This document shows positions 5,158-11,457 of a DNA stretch of 11,800 bases, in pieces. Under the pieces are notes generated by a model. That model was not told the origin of the DNA. It saw only the letters and a list, made by a program, of their open reading frames with translations, and made no database searches. Where the stretch lies: the NCBI GenBank assembly GCA_021796375.1, contig JAJYJF010000029.1:1-11800 (forward strand), in the 5' to 3' direction. The stretch is from Chloroflexota bacterium (GTDB taxonomy: Bacteria > Chloroflexota > Anaerolineae > Anaerolineales > Anaerolineaceae). The translations under genes were made by a program, and so were the position numbers. The first letter of the stretch is position 1. The number at the start of each line of letters is the position of its first letter.

Positions 5158-7857
5158 ATGAGCAATAAAGATTTCCTCACCAAGGCCCTGACCGAAACCG
5201 CCGTCACCCGGCGCAGTTTCCTGAAGTGGAGTGCCATTCTGGGAGGCACGGCTGCGCTGGCTGGAGGGCTGAAATTTGGACTGAAACCAGAAAAAGTATC
5301 TGCACAATCCAACGATCCAGGTAAATGGGTACCCGTAGCATGCTGGCATAACTGCGGGGGCCGCTGCCTGAACGTGGCGTTAGTTAAAGATGGGGTGGTT
5401 GTCCGTCAAAAGACGGATGACACTCACCCAGACAGCCCGGATTACCCCCAGCAGCGGGGCTGCCAGCGTGGGCGTTCACAACGCCACCAGGTATTTGGCG
5501 TGGATCGCATTAAGTACCCGATGAAACGCAAGAATTGGGCTCCGGGTGGGGGGAAGAAGGAGTTGCGCGGCGCCGATGAATGGGTACGTATTTCCTGGGA
5601 CGAAGCCCTGGATATCGTGGCGAGTGAAATTAAACGCGTTAAAGCTGCTTATGGCAACACGGCTTTCTTCACACCCAGGGGTTCTAGCAAGCTCCTTAAT
5701 CTCTATGGCGGGGAGACCGGTTCTTACGGCGTCACCTCGGATGGTTCCTGGCCTCTTGTCCAGAGTATGATGTCCGGCAACTTGTATAGCCCGAACGACC
5801 GGCTGGATTATCGCAACTCTAGATTAATCGTGCTCTGGGGTTCGGACCCGGCCTGGAGCAGCGCAGGAAACCCCAATTTCAATTATTTGCAAGCCAAAAA
5901 GGCTGGGGCCAAATTCATTCTCGTGGACCCGTTTTACAGCGCCACGGTTCAAAGCTTAGCCGATGAGTGGATCCCGGTGAGACCCTCTACCGATACTGCG
6001 CTCTTGCTCGGTATGGCCCACTACATGATCACTAACAACCTGCAAGACCAGGCCTTCCTGGATAAGTACACGGTTGGTTTTGACGGCGATCATCTCCCGA
6101 AAGGTGCCGATCCCAAAGGTAGCTTTAAAGATTACGTTCTGGGCACCTATGATCACACTCCCAAGACCCCAGAATGGGCTTCTGAGATTTGCGGAACACC
6201 CCCAGATGTGATTCGGAGCTTTGCACAAGAAATTGCTACCACCAAACCGATGATCTTCCAATCATCGTCCGCTGTGGCCCGCACTCATCTCGGCCAGCAG
6301 TTCTGCCAGGCGTTTCTGACAGTCGGTTGGATGACGGGCAACGTGGGTACTTCGGGGAGCAGCATTACCCATAGCTATCACAGCGGCGCCAGCTACGGCG
6401 GTGCTTCATTGGTCGCACCCGGATCACCCAAATTACCCAGTGTGCCGAACCCACTCTGCCCAAACGGAGATGGTTATGGCTGGGCTAGCCCTGAAAAGCC
6501 TGGTAGCCACCTCGTGGTTTACGAAGAGAGCTGGGATGCCATCCTGAATGGCGAATACACCTCTCTGAAAGGAACGATGGCCGAGGCGAATGCGAACGGT
6601 AAAATCCCTGTCGATATCCGTTTGCTGTACATCGTGCGCGATGGCAATGGCGGTAACTCGTTGAACCAGTCCGCCGGCATCCCCAAGGGTATTCAGGCCT
6701 TCCGGAAAGTGGATTTCATCGTAACCAACGATATCGTGCTCTCGACGGTATCCAAGTACGCCGATGTGGTCTTGCCCTCGACGACTCCCTGGGAGCAGGA
6801 TCTGGGCGGTTTCTTGACCGGCAACCCTGAAATGGTGCTCTGGTACAACCAGGTCACCGAGCCGCTGTTCGAGGCTCGTGACGCCCAATGGATCGAGAGC
6901 CAACTGGCAACCCGCCTGGGCCTGGATCCGAATAAACTCTATCCCATTTCGCGGACTCAGCAGGGTTTCAACCAGTTGGTGGGCGCCAAGGTGATCAAAA
7001 ACGACGGCTCCGGATACGAGCCCCTGGTGACGATCACAGCGGACGACATCCAGAAACTTGGCGTCAAAGGCAAACCGCAGCAAGGCCGGATCACCTTTGA
7101 AGAACTGAAGACCAAGGGTGTTTACCAGGTGAAACGCTACCCGGGCGACCCATTCGGATTTATCTCCGGCAAAGACTTCCGCGATGACCCGGCAGCTCAC
7201 CCGGTTAAGACGGCCAGCGGCAAGTTGGAAATCTATTGCCAGGCCCTTTCGGATAAGATCGCTGCTTTCCGGCTCAGCACCTGCCCGCCGGTTGCCCAAT
7301 ACCGCAAACCGGTCGAGGGATATGAAGATACCTTCTCCGATTGGAACAAGAAAGTTAAAGGCGACTACCCCTTGCAGTTGGTCACCATCCACTATCCTCG
7401 CCGCAGCCATTCGGTATTCGACAATATCAGTAATTTGCGGCGTGCCTATCCCCAGGAAGTGACCATAAACAGCATCGATGCACAGGCCCGCGGCATTAAA
7501 AGCAATGATTTTGTCCTGGTTTCCAGCCGCTGGGGAAAAGTCCTGCGCCCGGTCGAGGTGTCCAACCGAGTTGTCCCCGGAGTGGTCATGATCGGCGAAG
7601 GTGCATGGGTCGAGATGGACGAAAACCTTGGCATCGATAAAGCGGGTGCAACGAATATGTTGAATGGTACTCACCCGACTGGCCAAGGCGAAGAACCCTG
7701 GAACTCCTGCAATATCCAGGTTGCTAAATGGACAGGTGCGCCATTACAAAACGACTACCAGTGGCCGCATCGAGTGCCAATCTCGGGAGCGTCGGACCCA
7801 CTTTCCGATGATTGGCATTTAGAGCCTGATGTCATCATCCCTCTAAAGGAGGCGTAA
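5158..7857 (+). CDS. dmsA: DmsA-like molybdopterin reductase, catalytic subunit, Tat-exported
   Basis: This 899-residue subunit would reduce an oxidised substrate (DMSO, an N-oxide or another oxyanion-type acceptor; not decidable here) at a Mo-bis(MGD) centre outside the cytoplasmic membrane. The N-terminus has a twin-arginine signal, TRRSFLKW with Arg18-Arg19, a hydrophobic core to about 42 and a likely cleavage after Val-Ser-Ala49. Cys62, Cys66, Cys70 and Cys102 (CWHNCGGRC, then GCQRGRS) form the FS0 [4Fe-4S] site. RIKYPMKR matches E. coli DmsA. Ser194 in YGVTSDGSW aligns with the DmsA Mo-ligand Ser region. The dinucleotide-binding domain occupies about 735-880. The protein is somewhat longer than E. 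coli DmsA. dmsB starts 3 bases after the stop, with its Shine-Dalgarno sequence inside this gene. GC is lower than in the flanking genes. The DmsA-type family is firm; the substrate is not. Confidence 0.92.
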   Translation: MSNKDFLTKALTETAVTRRSFLKWSAILGGTAALAGGLKFGLKPEKVSAQSNDPGKWVPVACWHNCGGRCLNVALVKDGVVVRQKTDDTHPDSPDYPQQRGCQRGRSQRHQVFGVDRIKYPMKRKNWAPGGGKKELRGADEWVRISWDEALDIVASEIKRVKAAYGNTAFFTPRGSSKLLNLYGGETGSYGVTSDGSWPLVQSMMSGNLYSPNDRLDYRNSRLIVLWGSDPAWSSAGNPNFNYLQAKKAGAKFILVDPFYSATVQSLADEWIPVRPSTDTALLLGMAHYMITNNLQDQAFLDKYTVGFDGDHLPKGADPKGSFKDYVLGTYDHTPKTPEWASEICGTPPDVIRSFAQEIATTKPMIFQSSSAVARTHLGQQFCQAFLTVGWMTGNVGTSGSSITHSYHSGASYGGASLVAPGSPKLPSVPNPLCPNGDGYGWASPEKPGSHLVVYEESWDAILNGEYTSLKGTMAEANANGKIPVDIRLLYIVRDGNGGNSLNQSAGIPKGIQAFRKVDFIVTNDIVLSTVSKYADVVLPSTTPWEQDLGGFLTGNPEMVLWYNQVTEPLFEARDAQWIESQLATRLGLDPNKLYPISRTQQGFNQLVGAKVIKNDGSGYEPLVTITADDIQKLGVKGKPQQGRITFEELKTKGVYQVKRYPGDPFGFISGKDFRDDPAAHPVKTASGKLEIYCQALSDKIAAFRLSTCPPVAQYRKPVEGYEDTFSDWNKKVKGDYPLQLVTIHYPRRSHSVFDNISNLRRAYPQEVTINSIDAQARGIKSNDFVLVSSRWGKVLRPVEVSNRVVPGVVMIGEGAWVEMDENLGIDKAGATNMLNGTHPTGQGEEPWNSCNIQVAKWTGAPLQNDYQWPHRVPISGASDPLSDDWHLEPDVIIPLKEA

Positions 7858-7860
7858 ATC

Positions 7861-8493
7861 ATGGCGAAGCAGTTAGCTTTTCACATTGACAACTCAGCCT
7901 GTATTGGCTGTAAAGCCTGCCAGATCGCTTGCCAGGATAAGAACGAACTGCCGCCGCAAATCTTATGGCGTCGCGTTTTCCAATACGGAGGTGGCAACTG
8001 GGTATCTGATCCATCCATCCCCATACTTTACCGAGCCAATGGTGTTTACAGCTATTCGGTGTCGGTAGCCTGTATGCATTGCCAAAACCCGATCTGCGTA
8101 ACTGTTTGCCCGACAAAGGCGATGCATAAACGCGACGATGGGGTCGTATTAGTCGATCAGACGAAATGTGTTGGCTGCCGATACTGCGAATGGGCCTGCC
8201 CCTACGGCGCCCCCCACTTCGATCAAACCAGCGGTGTCATGACCAAATGCACGTTTTGTGAAGATTTGTTGGCGCAAGGCGAAAACCCTGCCTGTGTCGA
8301 TGCGTGTCCCATGCGCGCAATAGACTATGGCGAGTTAGAAGATTTGCGGCAAAAGTACGGCGACATCGATGCAATCGAGCCGCTGCCGTTAGATCGATAC
8401 ACACATCCGTCTGTTGTCATCACACCGAACAAACACGCGCAGCTAAGTGGCACTGGCACAGGCAAAATCCAGAACTTACTGGAGGAGTTGTAA
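7861..8493 (+). CDS. dmsB: DmsB-like electron-transfer subunit with four [4Fe-4S] clusters
   Basis: This 210-residue ferredoxin-type subunit would carry electrons from the membrane anchor to DmsA. It has the full set of 16 cysteines in four groups: 14/17/20/24, 71/74/79/83, 103/106/109/113 and 130/133/145/149. The motifs are those of the family (CIGCKACQIAC, CMHCQNPICVTVCP, CVGCRYCEWACPYG, CTFCEDLLAQGENPACVDAC). There is no signal peptide; in this family the subunit is exported by riding with the Tat-tagged catalytic subunit. ATG 7861 is preceded by AAGGAGG (7846-7852) and lies 3 bases after the dmsA stop; dmsC begins 1 base after its own stop, so the three are tightly co-translated. Length is normal for DmsB. 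The family is certain; the name follows the neighbours. Confidence 0.94.
   Translation: MAKQLAFHIDNSACIGCKACQIACQDKNELPPQILWRRVFQYGGGNWVSDPSIPILYRANGVYSYSVSVACMHCQNPICVTVCPTKAMHKRDDGVVLVDQTKCVGCRYCEWACPYGAPHFDQTSGVMTKCTFCEDLLAQGENPACVDACPMRAIDYGELEDLRQKYGDIDAIEPLPLDRYTHPSVVITPNKHAQLSGTGTGKIQNLLEEL
8481..8487 (+). promoter_or_regulatory. Ribosome binding site that sets the dmsC start
   Basis: GGAGGAG lies at the end of dmsB, 7 bases before ATG 8495. It favours that start over the in-frame GTG 8447 inside dmsB. The resulting N-terminus (MNTREWAL) also matches that of the paralogue at 3196 (MNLREWAL). Confidence 0.8.
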
Positions 8494-8494
8494 A

Positions 8495-9415
8495 ATGAAC
8501 ACCCGTGAGTGGGCTCTAATTGCCTTTACCATCTTAAACCAGATGGCGGTGGGCTCCTTCCTGGTCCTGGGCATTGTCCACGCCTACGCGATGCGCAAGA
8601 AGGGCATGCAGCAGGCCGACCAGCTCAGCGACATGGCCCTGGTCTCGATCGTTCCGGTCGTCGGCCTGGCGCTGATTGCCTCCCTGTTCCACCTGGGGAA
8701 CCCGATCAACGCTCCGCGCGCCATCGCCAATCTTGGGACCTCCTGGCTGAGCCGCGAAATCCTGCTCGACCTGATCTTCGCCGCATTGGCATTGGTCTTC
8801 GCCTTCATGCAGTGGCGCAAGATTGGCTCGTTCAGCCTCCGCAACATCATCGCCTGGATCGCAGCCATCGAAGGCCTGGGCCTCATCTACGTCATGTCTA
8901 ACGCCTACATGCTGGAAACCGAGCCCTCGTGGAATACCCTGGCGACGCCGGCGACCTTCTACGCGACGGCCTTCCTGCTCGGCTCGCTGGCCATGGGCGC
9001 GGCCTTCGTGGCCAACTATGCCTACGTCCAGAAACACAATCCGGGCTGCGCCAGCGAACAGTGCGAACTCATGCGGGATGCCGTGCGCGGGATCTCGATC
9101 TCTACCCTCGTCTTCCTGGGGGTCGAGTTCGTGACCCTGCCCCTCTACCTCGCCACGCTGTCCTCCGCCGGCCAGGCTGCCCAATCCAGCCTGCTGCTCA
9201 CGATTGGCCCCTTCAGCACGGTATTCGTCCTGCGCCTGGTTCTCGGTTTCCTGGGCGCGGGCGTGTTCGGGATTTTCCTGTACCGCAACGCGGCCAGCGC
9301 CGGGCACGAGAAGACCCTGGGCTACCTGGTCTACGCGGCATTCGCCCTGGTGCTGGTGGCCGAAGTCCTCGGCCGGTTCCTCTTCTACGCGACCCGGGTC
9401 CGCATCGGAATCTAG
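8495..9415 (+). CDS. dmsC: DmsC-like membrane anchor subunit (menaquinol oxidation)
   Basis: A 306-residue integral membrane protein with about eight hydrophobic segments that anchors the DmsAB dimer and takes electrons from the quinol pool. Key features match the DmsC family: the start MNTREWALIAFTILNQMA, SLFHLGNP with His66, TSWLSREI with Glu88 (counterparts of E. coli His65 and Glu87, implicated in quinol binding), TFYATAFLLGSLAMGA, and the end GRFLFYATRVRIGI. It is the same length as the DmsC paralogue at 3196-4116. Beyond the first 60 or so bases the DNA becomes clearly richer in GC than dmsA and dmsB (41 of 60 at 9301-9360 against 30 of 60 at 7981-8040), which hints at a separate history or selection. 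A strong hairpin follows the stop codon. Confidence 0.92.
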   Translation: MNTREWALIAFTILNQMAVGSFLVLGIVHAYAMRKKGMQQADQLSDMALVSIVPVVGLALIASLFHLGNPINAPRAIANLGTSWLSREILLDLIFAALALVFAFMQWRKIGSFSLRNIIAWIAAIEGLGLIYVMSNAYMLETEPSWNTLATPATFYATAFLLGSLAMGAAFVANYAYVQKHNPGCASEQCELMRDAVRGISISTLVFLGVEFVTLPLYLATLSSAGQAAQSSLLLTIGPFSTVFVLRLVLGFLGAGVFGIFLYRNAASAGHEKTLGYLVYAAFALVLVAEVLGRFLFYATRVRIGI

Positions 9416-9469
9416 AAACCGGTTCGAAGACCGGCAGCAGCTCGATAACGGTAGTTGACATGAGGTATT

Positions 9470-9510
9470 TTCCATCTGGAGCAGGACGATCAGTCCTGCT
9501 TCAGATGGGA
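9470..9510 (+). promoter_or_regulatory. Long stem-loop between dmsC and the torD-like gene
   Basis: The arms 9472-9487 (CCATCTGGAGCAGGAC) and 9493-9508 (GTCCTGCTTCAGATGG) pair along 16 positions, with one G-U pair (9479-9501), around a 5-base loop GATCA (9488-9492). Two more pairs (9471-9509 wobble, 9470-9510) extend it. No T-run follows on either strand, so it is not a standard intrinsic terminator. It may stabilise or help process the mRNA between the abundant structural subunits and the chaperone genes, or be attenuating. CCATCTGG (9472-9479) could alternatively pair with CCAGATGG (9520-9527), and the loop with TGATC (9516-9520), both just before the next gene. Confidence 0.6.
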
Positions 9511-9540
9511 TGGAATGATCCAGATGGTAGATGAATGATA

Positions 9541-9547
9541 AGGAAGG
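9541..9547 (+). promoter_or_regulatory. Ribosome binding site that sets the torD-like start
   Basis: AGGAAGG lies 4 bases before ATG 9552. The upstream in-frame ATG 9531 has only GATGG-like sequence ahead of it, and the extra residues (MNDKEGR) add nothing family-like, so 9552 is preferred. Confidence 0.6.
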
Positions 9548-9551
9548 TCGG

Positions 9552-10253
9552 ATGAAATCGGTATTCAACACGGAAGATTGGACGGAGACTCTGACCGGAG
9601 AGAGTCTTCTGTTGGGTTTACTGGGGAAGATGCTCTACACGCCGCCCGGCCGGGAGTGGATGGAAGAGCTGATCCGCGGCGATCTGTTCAGCGAGCCGCC
9701 TTTTGGCGGGGACCAGCCCCTCGTGCAGCAGGGGCTGCAGACGCTGCAGGCCTGGTGCCTGGAGAACCAGAATGGGATCCCCGACCCGGCGCTGGCGGAC
9801 CTACAGAACGATTACCTGCGCCTGTTCATTGGCCTGGAGAAAGTCCTTGCTCCGGCCTGGGAATCGGTGTATTTCAGTAAAGATCGCCTTATTTTCCAGG
9901 AGCAGACCCTGCAGGTGCGCCAGTGGTACGCGCGCTACGGGGTGGAGATCGAGCGCCTGCACAAAGAGCCGGACGACCACATCGGCCTGGAGCTGATCTT
10001 TGTGGCTCACCTGGCGCAGTGCGCGGTAGACCACCTGGCGCAAGCCGATCCCGCCGCTTTCGAGGCTGACCTGACGGCGCAGCGCCAGTTCCTGAGCGAG
10101 CACCTGCTGCGCTTCGCCCCGGCCTGGTATGCTCTGGTCGAGGAACATGCTTCCACTGACTTTTACCGCGGCCTGGGGCGCCTGATCTGGGGCGCACTGC
10201 AAGCCGCAGCCGATCTCCTGACGGTCGAAATCCCGATGGGAGCAGTGTATTGA
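9552..10253 (+). CDS. TorD/DmsD-family molybdoenzyme chaperone
   Basis: A 233-residue, mostly helical cytoplasmic protein of the TorD/DmsD (NarJ-like) family. These chaperones bind the Tat signal of their reductase, hold the apoenzyme during Mo-bis(MGD) insertion and prevent early export; here the client would be DmsA. Two family signatures are clear: YLRLFIGLEKVLAPAWESVY (the usual Y-x2-LF-x-G with a downstream P-x-WESVY) and KEPDDHIGLELIF (the EP-DDH-x4-EL motif). Length is slightly above the typical 200 or so residues. It is separated from dmsC by 136 bases and a strong hairpin but overlaps the next gene by 4 bases, so it forms a tight unit with the following Fe-S protein. I give no symbol because TorD, DmsD and related subgroups cannot be separated by eye. 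Confidence 0.9.
   Translation: MKSVFNTEDWTETLTGESLLLGLLGKMLYTPPGREWMEELIRGDLFSEPPFGGDQPLVQQGLQTLQAWCLENQNGIPDPALADLQNDYLRLFIGLEKVLAPAWESVYFSKDRLIFQEQTLQVRQWYARYGVEIERLHKEPDDHIGLELIFVAHLAQCAVDHLAQADPAAFEADLTAQRQFLSEHLLRFAPAWYALVEEHASTDFYRGLGRLIWGALQAAADLLTVEIPMGAVY
10238..10242 (+). promoter_or_regulatory. Ribosome binding site supporting a TTG start
   Basis: GGGAG lies 7 bases before TTG 10250, whose last two bases share the TTGA overlap with the TGA stop of the torD-like gene. The overlap and spacing support TTG as a true start and translational coupling. Confidence 0.6.
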
Positions 10254-11452
10254 ACCTGTTCTCGGTTGCCGAATGGATCGCCTCTTTCGGGCAGACGGAG
10301 GTCCGCTACGACCCGCGCCGCTGCGTGGTGGCCAGCGACCGCTATGGAGAGTGCCAGGCGTGTATCCTGACCTGCCCAGCAGGCGCCATCAGCGCCGGCA
10401 AGCCGCCCGTCTTCCACGAAGAAAAGTGCGTCAACTGCGGCGCCTGCCAGGCGGCCTGCCCGAGCAGCGCTCTGCACGCTCCCGATCCCCTGGCTGCGAT
10501 CTTCCAGCCGCCGCGGGCGAGCGTTTCTGGCGCGCTGGACCTCTTCTGCGCCCGCCTGCCCCAGGGCCAGGGTCTGGTTGGCCCGGCGCACAGCACCGGC
10601 TTTCGCGTGAAGGGCTGCCTGGCCTCGGTGAGCGCGGGCGCTTACGCGGCCCTCATTGCCCGGGGCTTCGAGCACGTCTGGGTGCGCACGGATGCCTGCC
10701 GCGGCTGTCCCTGGGAGCAGCTCACGGCGCAGATCGAGCGCCAGGTGGAGCGCGGGAACCAGCTGTTGGCATTCTGGGGGCTGGCTGGTTCGCTTTCCGT
10801 TCTGAGGGCGCTCGAGAAGGCGCCGCAGCGCCCGCTGTGGAACGCGGGGCCATCTCAAGCGGATCTCTCGCGGCGCGACCTGTTCCGGATGGCAGTCCGC
10901 CGCCCGGCGCCGGCGCCAGCGCCGGCGCCCCAACCGCGGGCGATAGAGAACGAAGACCTGTTGAGCCGCGACCGGGTATATCTCCTGCAGGCGGCGAGCC
11001 AGCTGCGCAGTTCTCTGGGCGACCCCACCGCTCGTCTGGAGGGGCTGGGTTTTGCCAGCCTGGCGCCCTCCGGCGCGTGTACCGCCTGCGGCGCCTGCGC
11101 GCGGGTTTGCCCCACCGGCGCGCTGCGCTTCACCGCCGCCCCCTCTGAGACCAGCTTCCAATTGAGCTTCCAGGCCGAAGCCTGCAACGGCTGTGCGGCC
11201 TGCCTGCGGGTATGCTCTCCGGCGGCAATCACCCTTGACCCCGCCCCGCAAGCGGCCGCCGTATTTTCTGCCCGCGACCCGGTTGTCTTGCACAGCGGCG
11301 CGCTGGCGCGCTGCGAGCGCTGCGGGATCCCCTTCGCCAGCCAGGATGGGCAGCACCTGTGCACGCTGTGCGCCTACCGCGCCGAGCACCCCTTTGGCTC
11401 GGTCCTGCCGCCCGGGTTCCAACGCCCCGCGCCGCAGGCCGGGAAGGAGTAG
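10250..11452 (+). CDS. Multi-cluster iron-sulfur protein (two ferredoxin domains, Cys-rich middle, zinc-ribbon-like tail)
   Basis: A 400-residue cytoplasmic-type protein with no signal peptide. The N-terminal ferredoxin domain has Cys25-x9-Cys35-x2-Cys38-x3-Cys42-Pro, then Cys60/63/66/70-Pro, so the first spacing is longer than usual. The middle region (about 95-200) has Cys100, Cys123, Cys150 and Cys153 in an alternating pattern (KGCLASVSAG, a GFEHVWVRTDACRGC strand-turn) that resembles MvhD/FlpD-type domains; this likeness is from memory. An Ala-Pro linker follows (RRPAPAPAPAPQPR). The second ferredoxin domain has Cys277/280/283/287-Pro and Cys312/315/318/322. The tail Cys355-x2-Cys358-x12-Cys371-x2-Cys374 looks like a zinc ribbon or rubredoxin-like knuckle. 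Placement between a TorD-type chaperone and a radical SAM gene suggests electron supply to maturation or to an accessory reaction. The exact function is unknown. Confidence 0.8.
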   Translation: MNLFSVAEWIASFGQTEVRYDPRRCVVASDRYGECQACILTCPAGAISAGKPPVFHEEKCVNCGACQAACPSSALHAPDPLAAIFQPPRASVSGALDLFCARLPQGQGLVGPAHSTGFRVKGCLASVSAGAYAALIARGFEHVWVRTDACRGCPWEQLTAQIERQVERGNQLLAFWGLAGSLSVLRALEKAPQRPLWNAGPSQADLSRRDLFRMAVRRPAPAPAPAPQPRAIENEDLLSRDRVYLLQAASQLRSSLGDPTARLEGLGFASLAPSGACTACGACARVCPTGALRFTAAPSETSFQLSFQAEACNGCAACLRVCSPAAITLDPAPQAAAVFSARDPVVLHSGALARCERCGIPFASQDGQHLCTLCAYRAEHPFGSVLPPGFQRPAPQAGKE

Positions 11453-11457
11453 GGCGC

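Noticed and set aside
6433..7686. Minus-strand open frame of 417 codons opposite dmsA
   Set aside because: The plus strand is clearly a molybdopterin reductase along the same length; the antisense product shows no family feature.
8447..8494. Upstream in-frame GTG start of dmsC within dmsB
   Set aside because: It would add 16 unrelated residues; ATG 8495 has GGAGGAG at good spacing and matches the paralogue's N-terminus.
9470..9510. Hairpin as an intrinsic terminator
   Set aside because: There is no T-run after it on either strand; kept as a stem-loop of unknown role.
9531..9551. Earlier ATG for the torD-like gene
   Set aside because: Its upstream sequence is a poor ribosome binding site, while ATG 9552 follows AGGAAGG closely. 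The alternative is not excluded.
10906..10929. GC-rich 11-base-arm inverted repeat with a CA centre
   Set aside because: It arises from alternating Ala-Pro codons in the linker of the Fe-S protein, so coding explains it.
10163..11422. Long open frame on the minus strand opposite the Fe-S protein (419 codons)
   Set aside because: It mirrors a GC-rich coding strand, is rich in Arg, Ala and Gly, and has no recognisable motif; the plus strand has ordered cysteine motifs.
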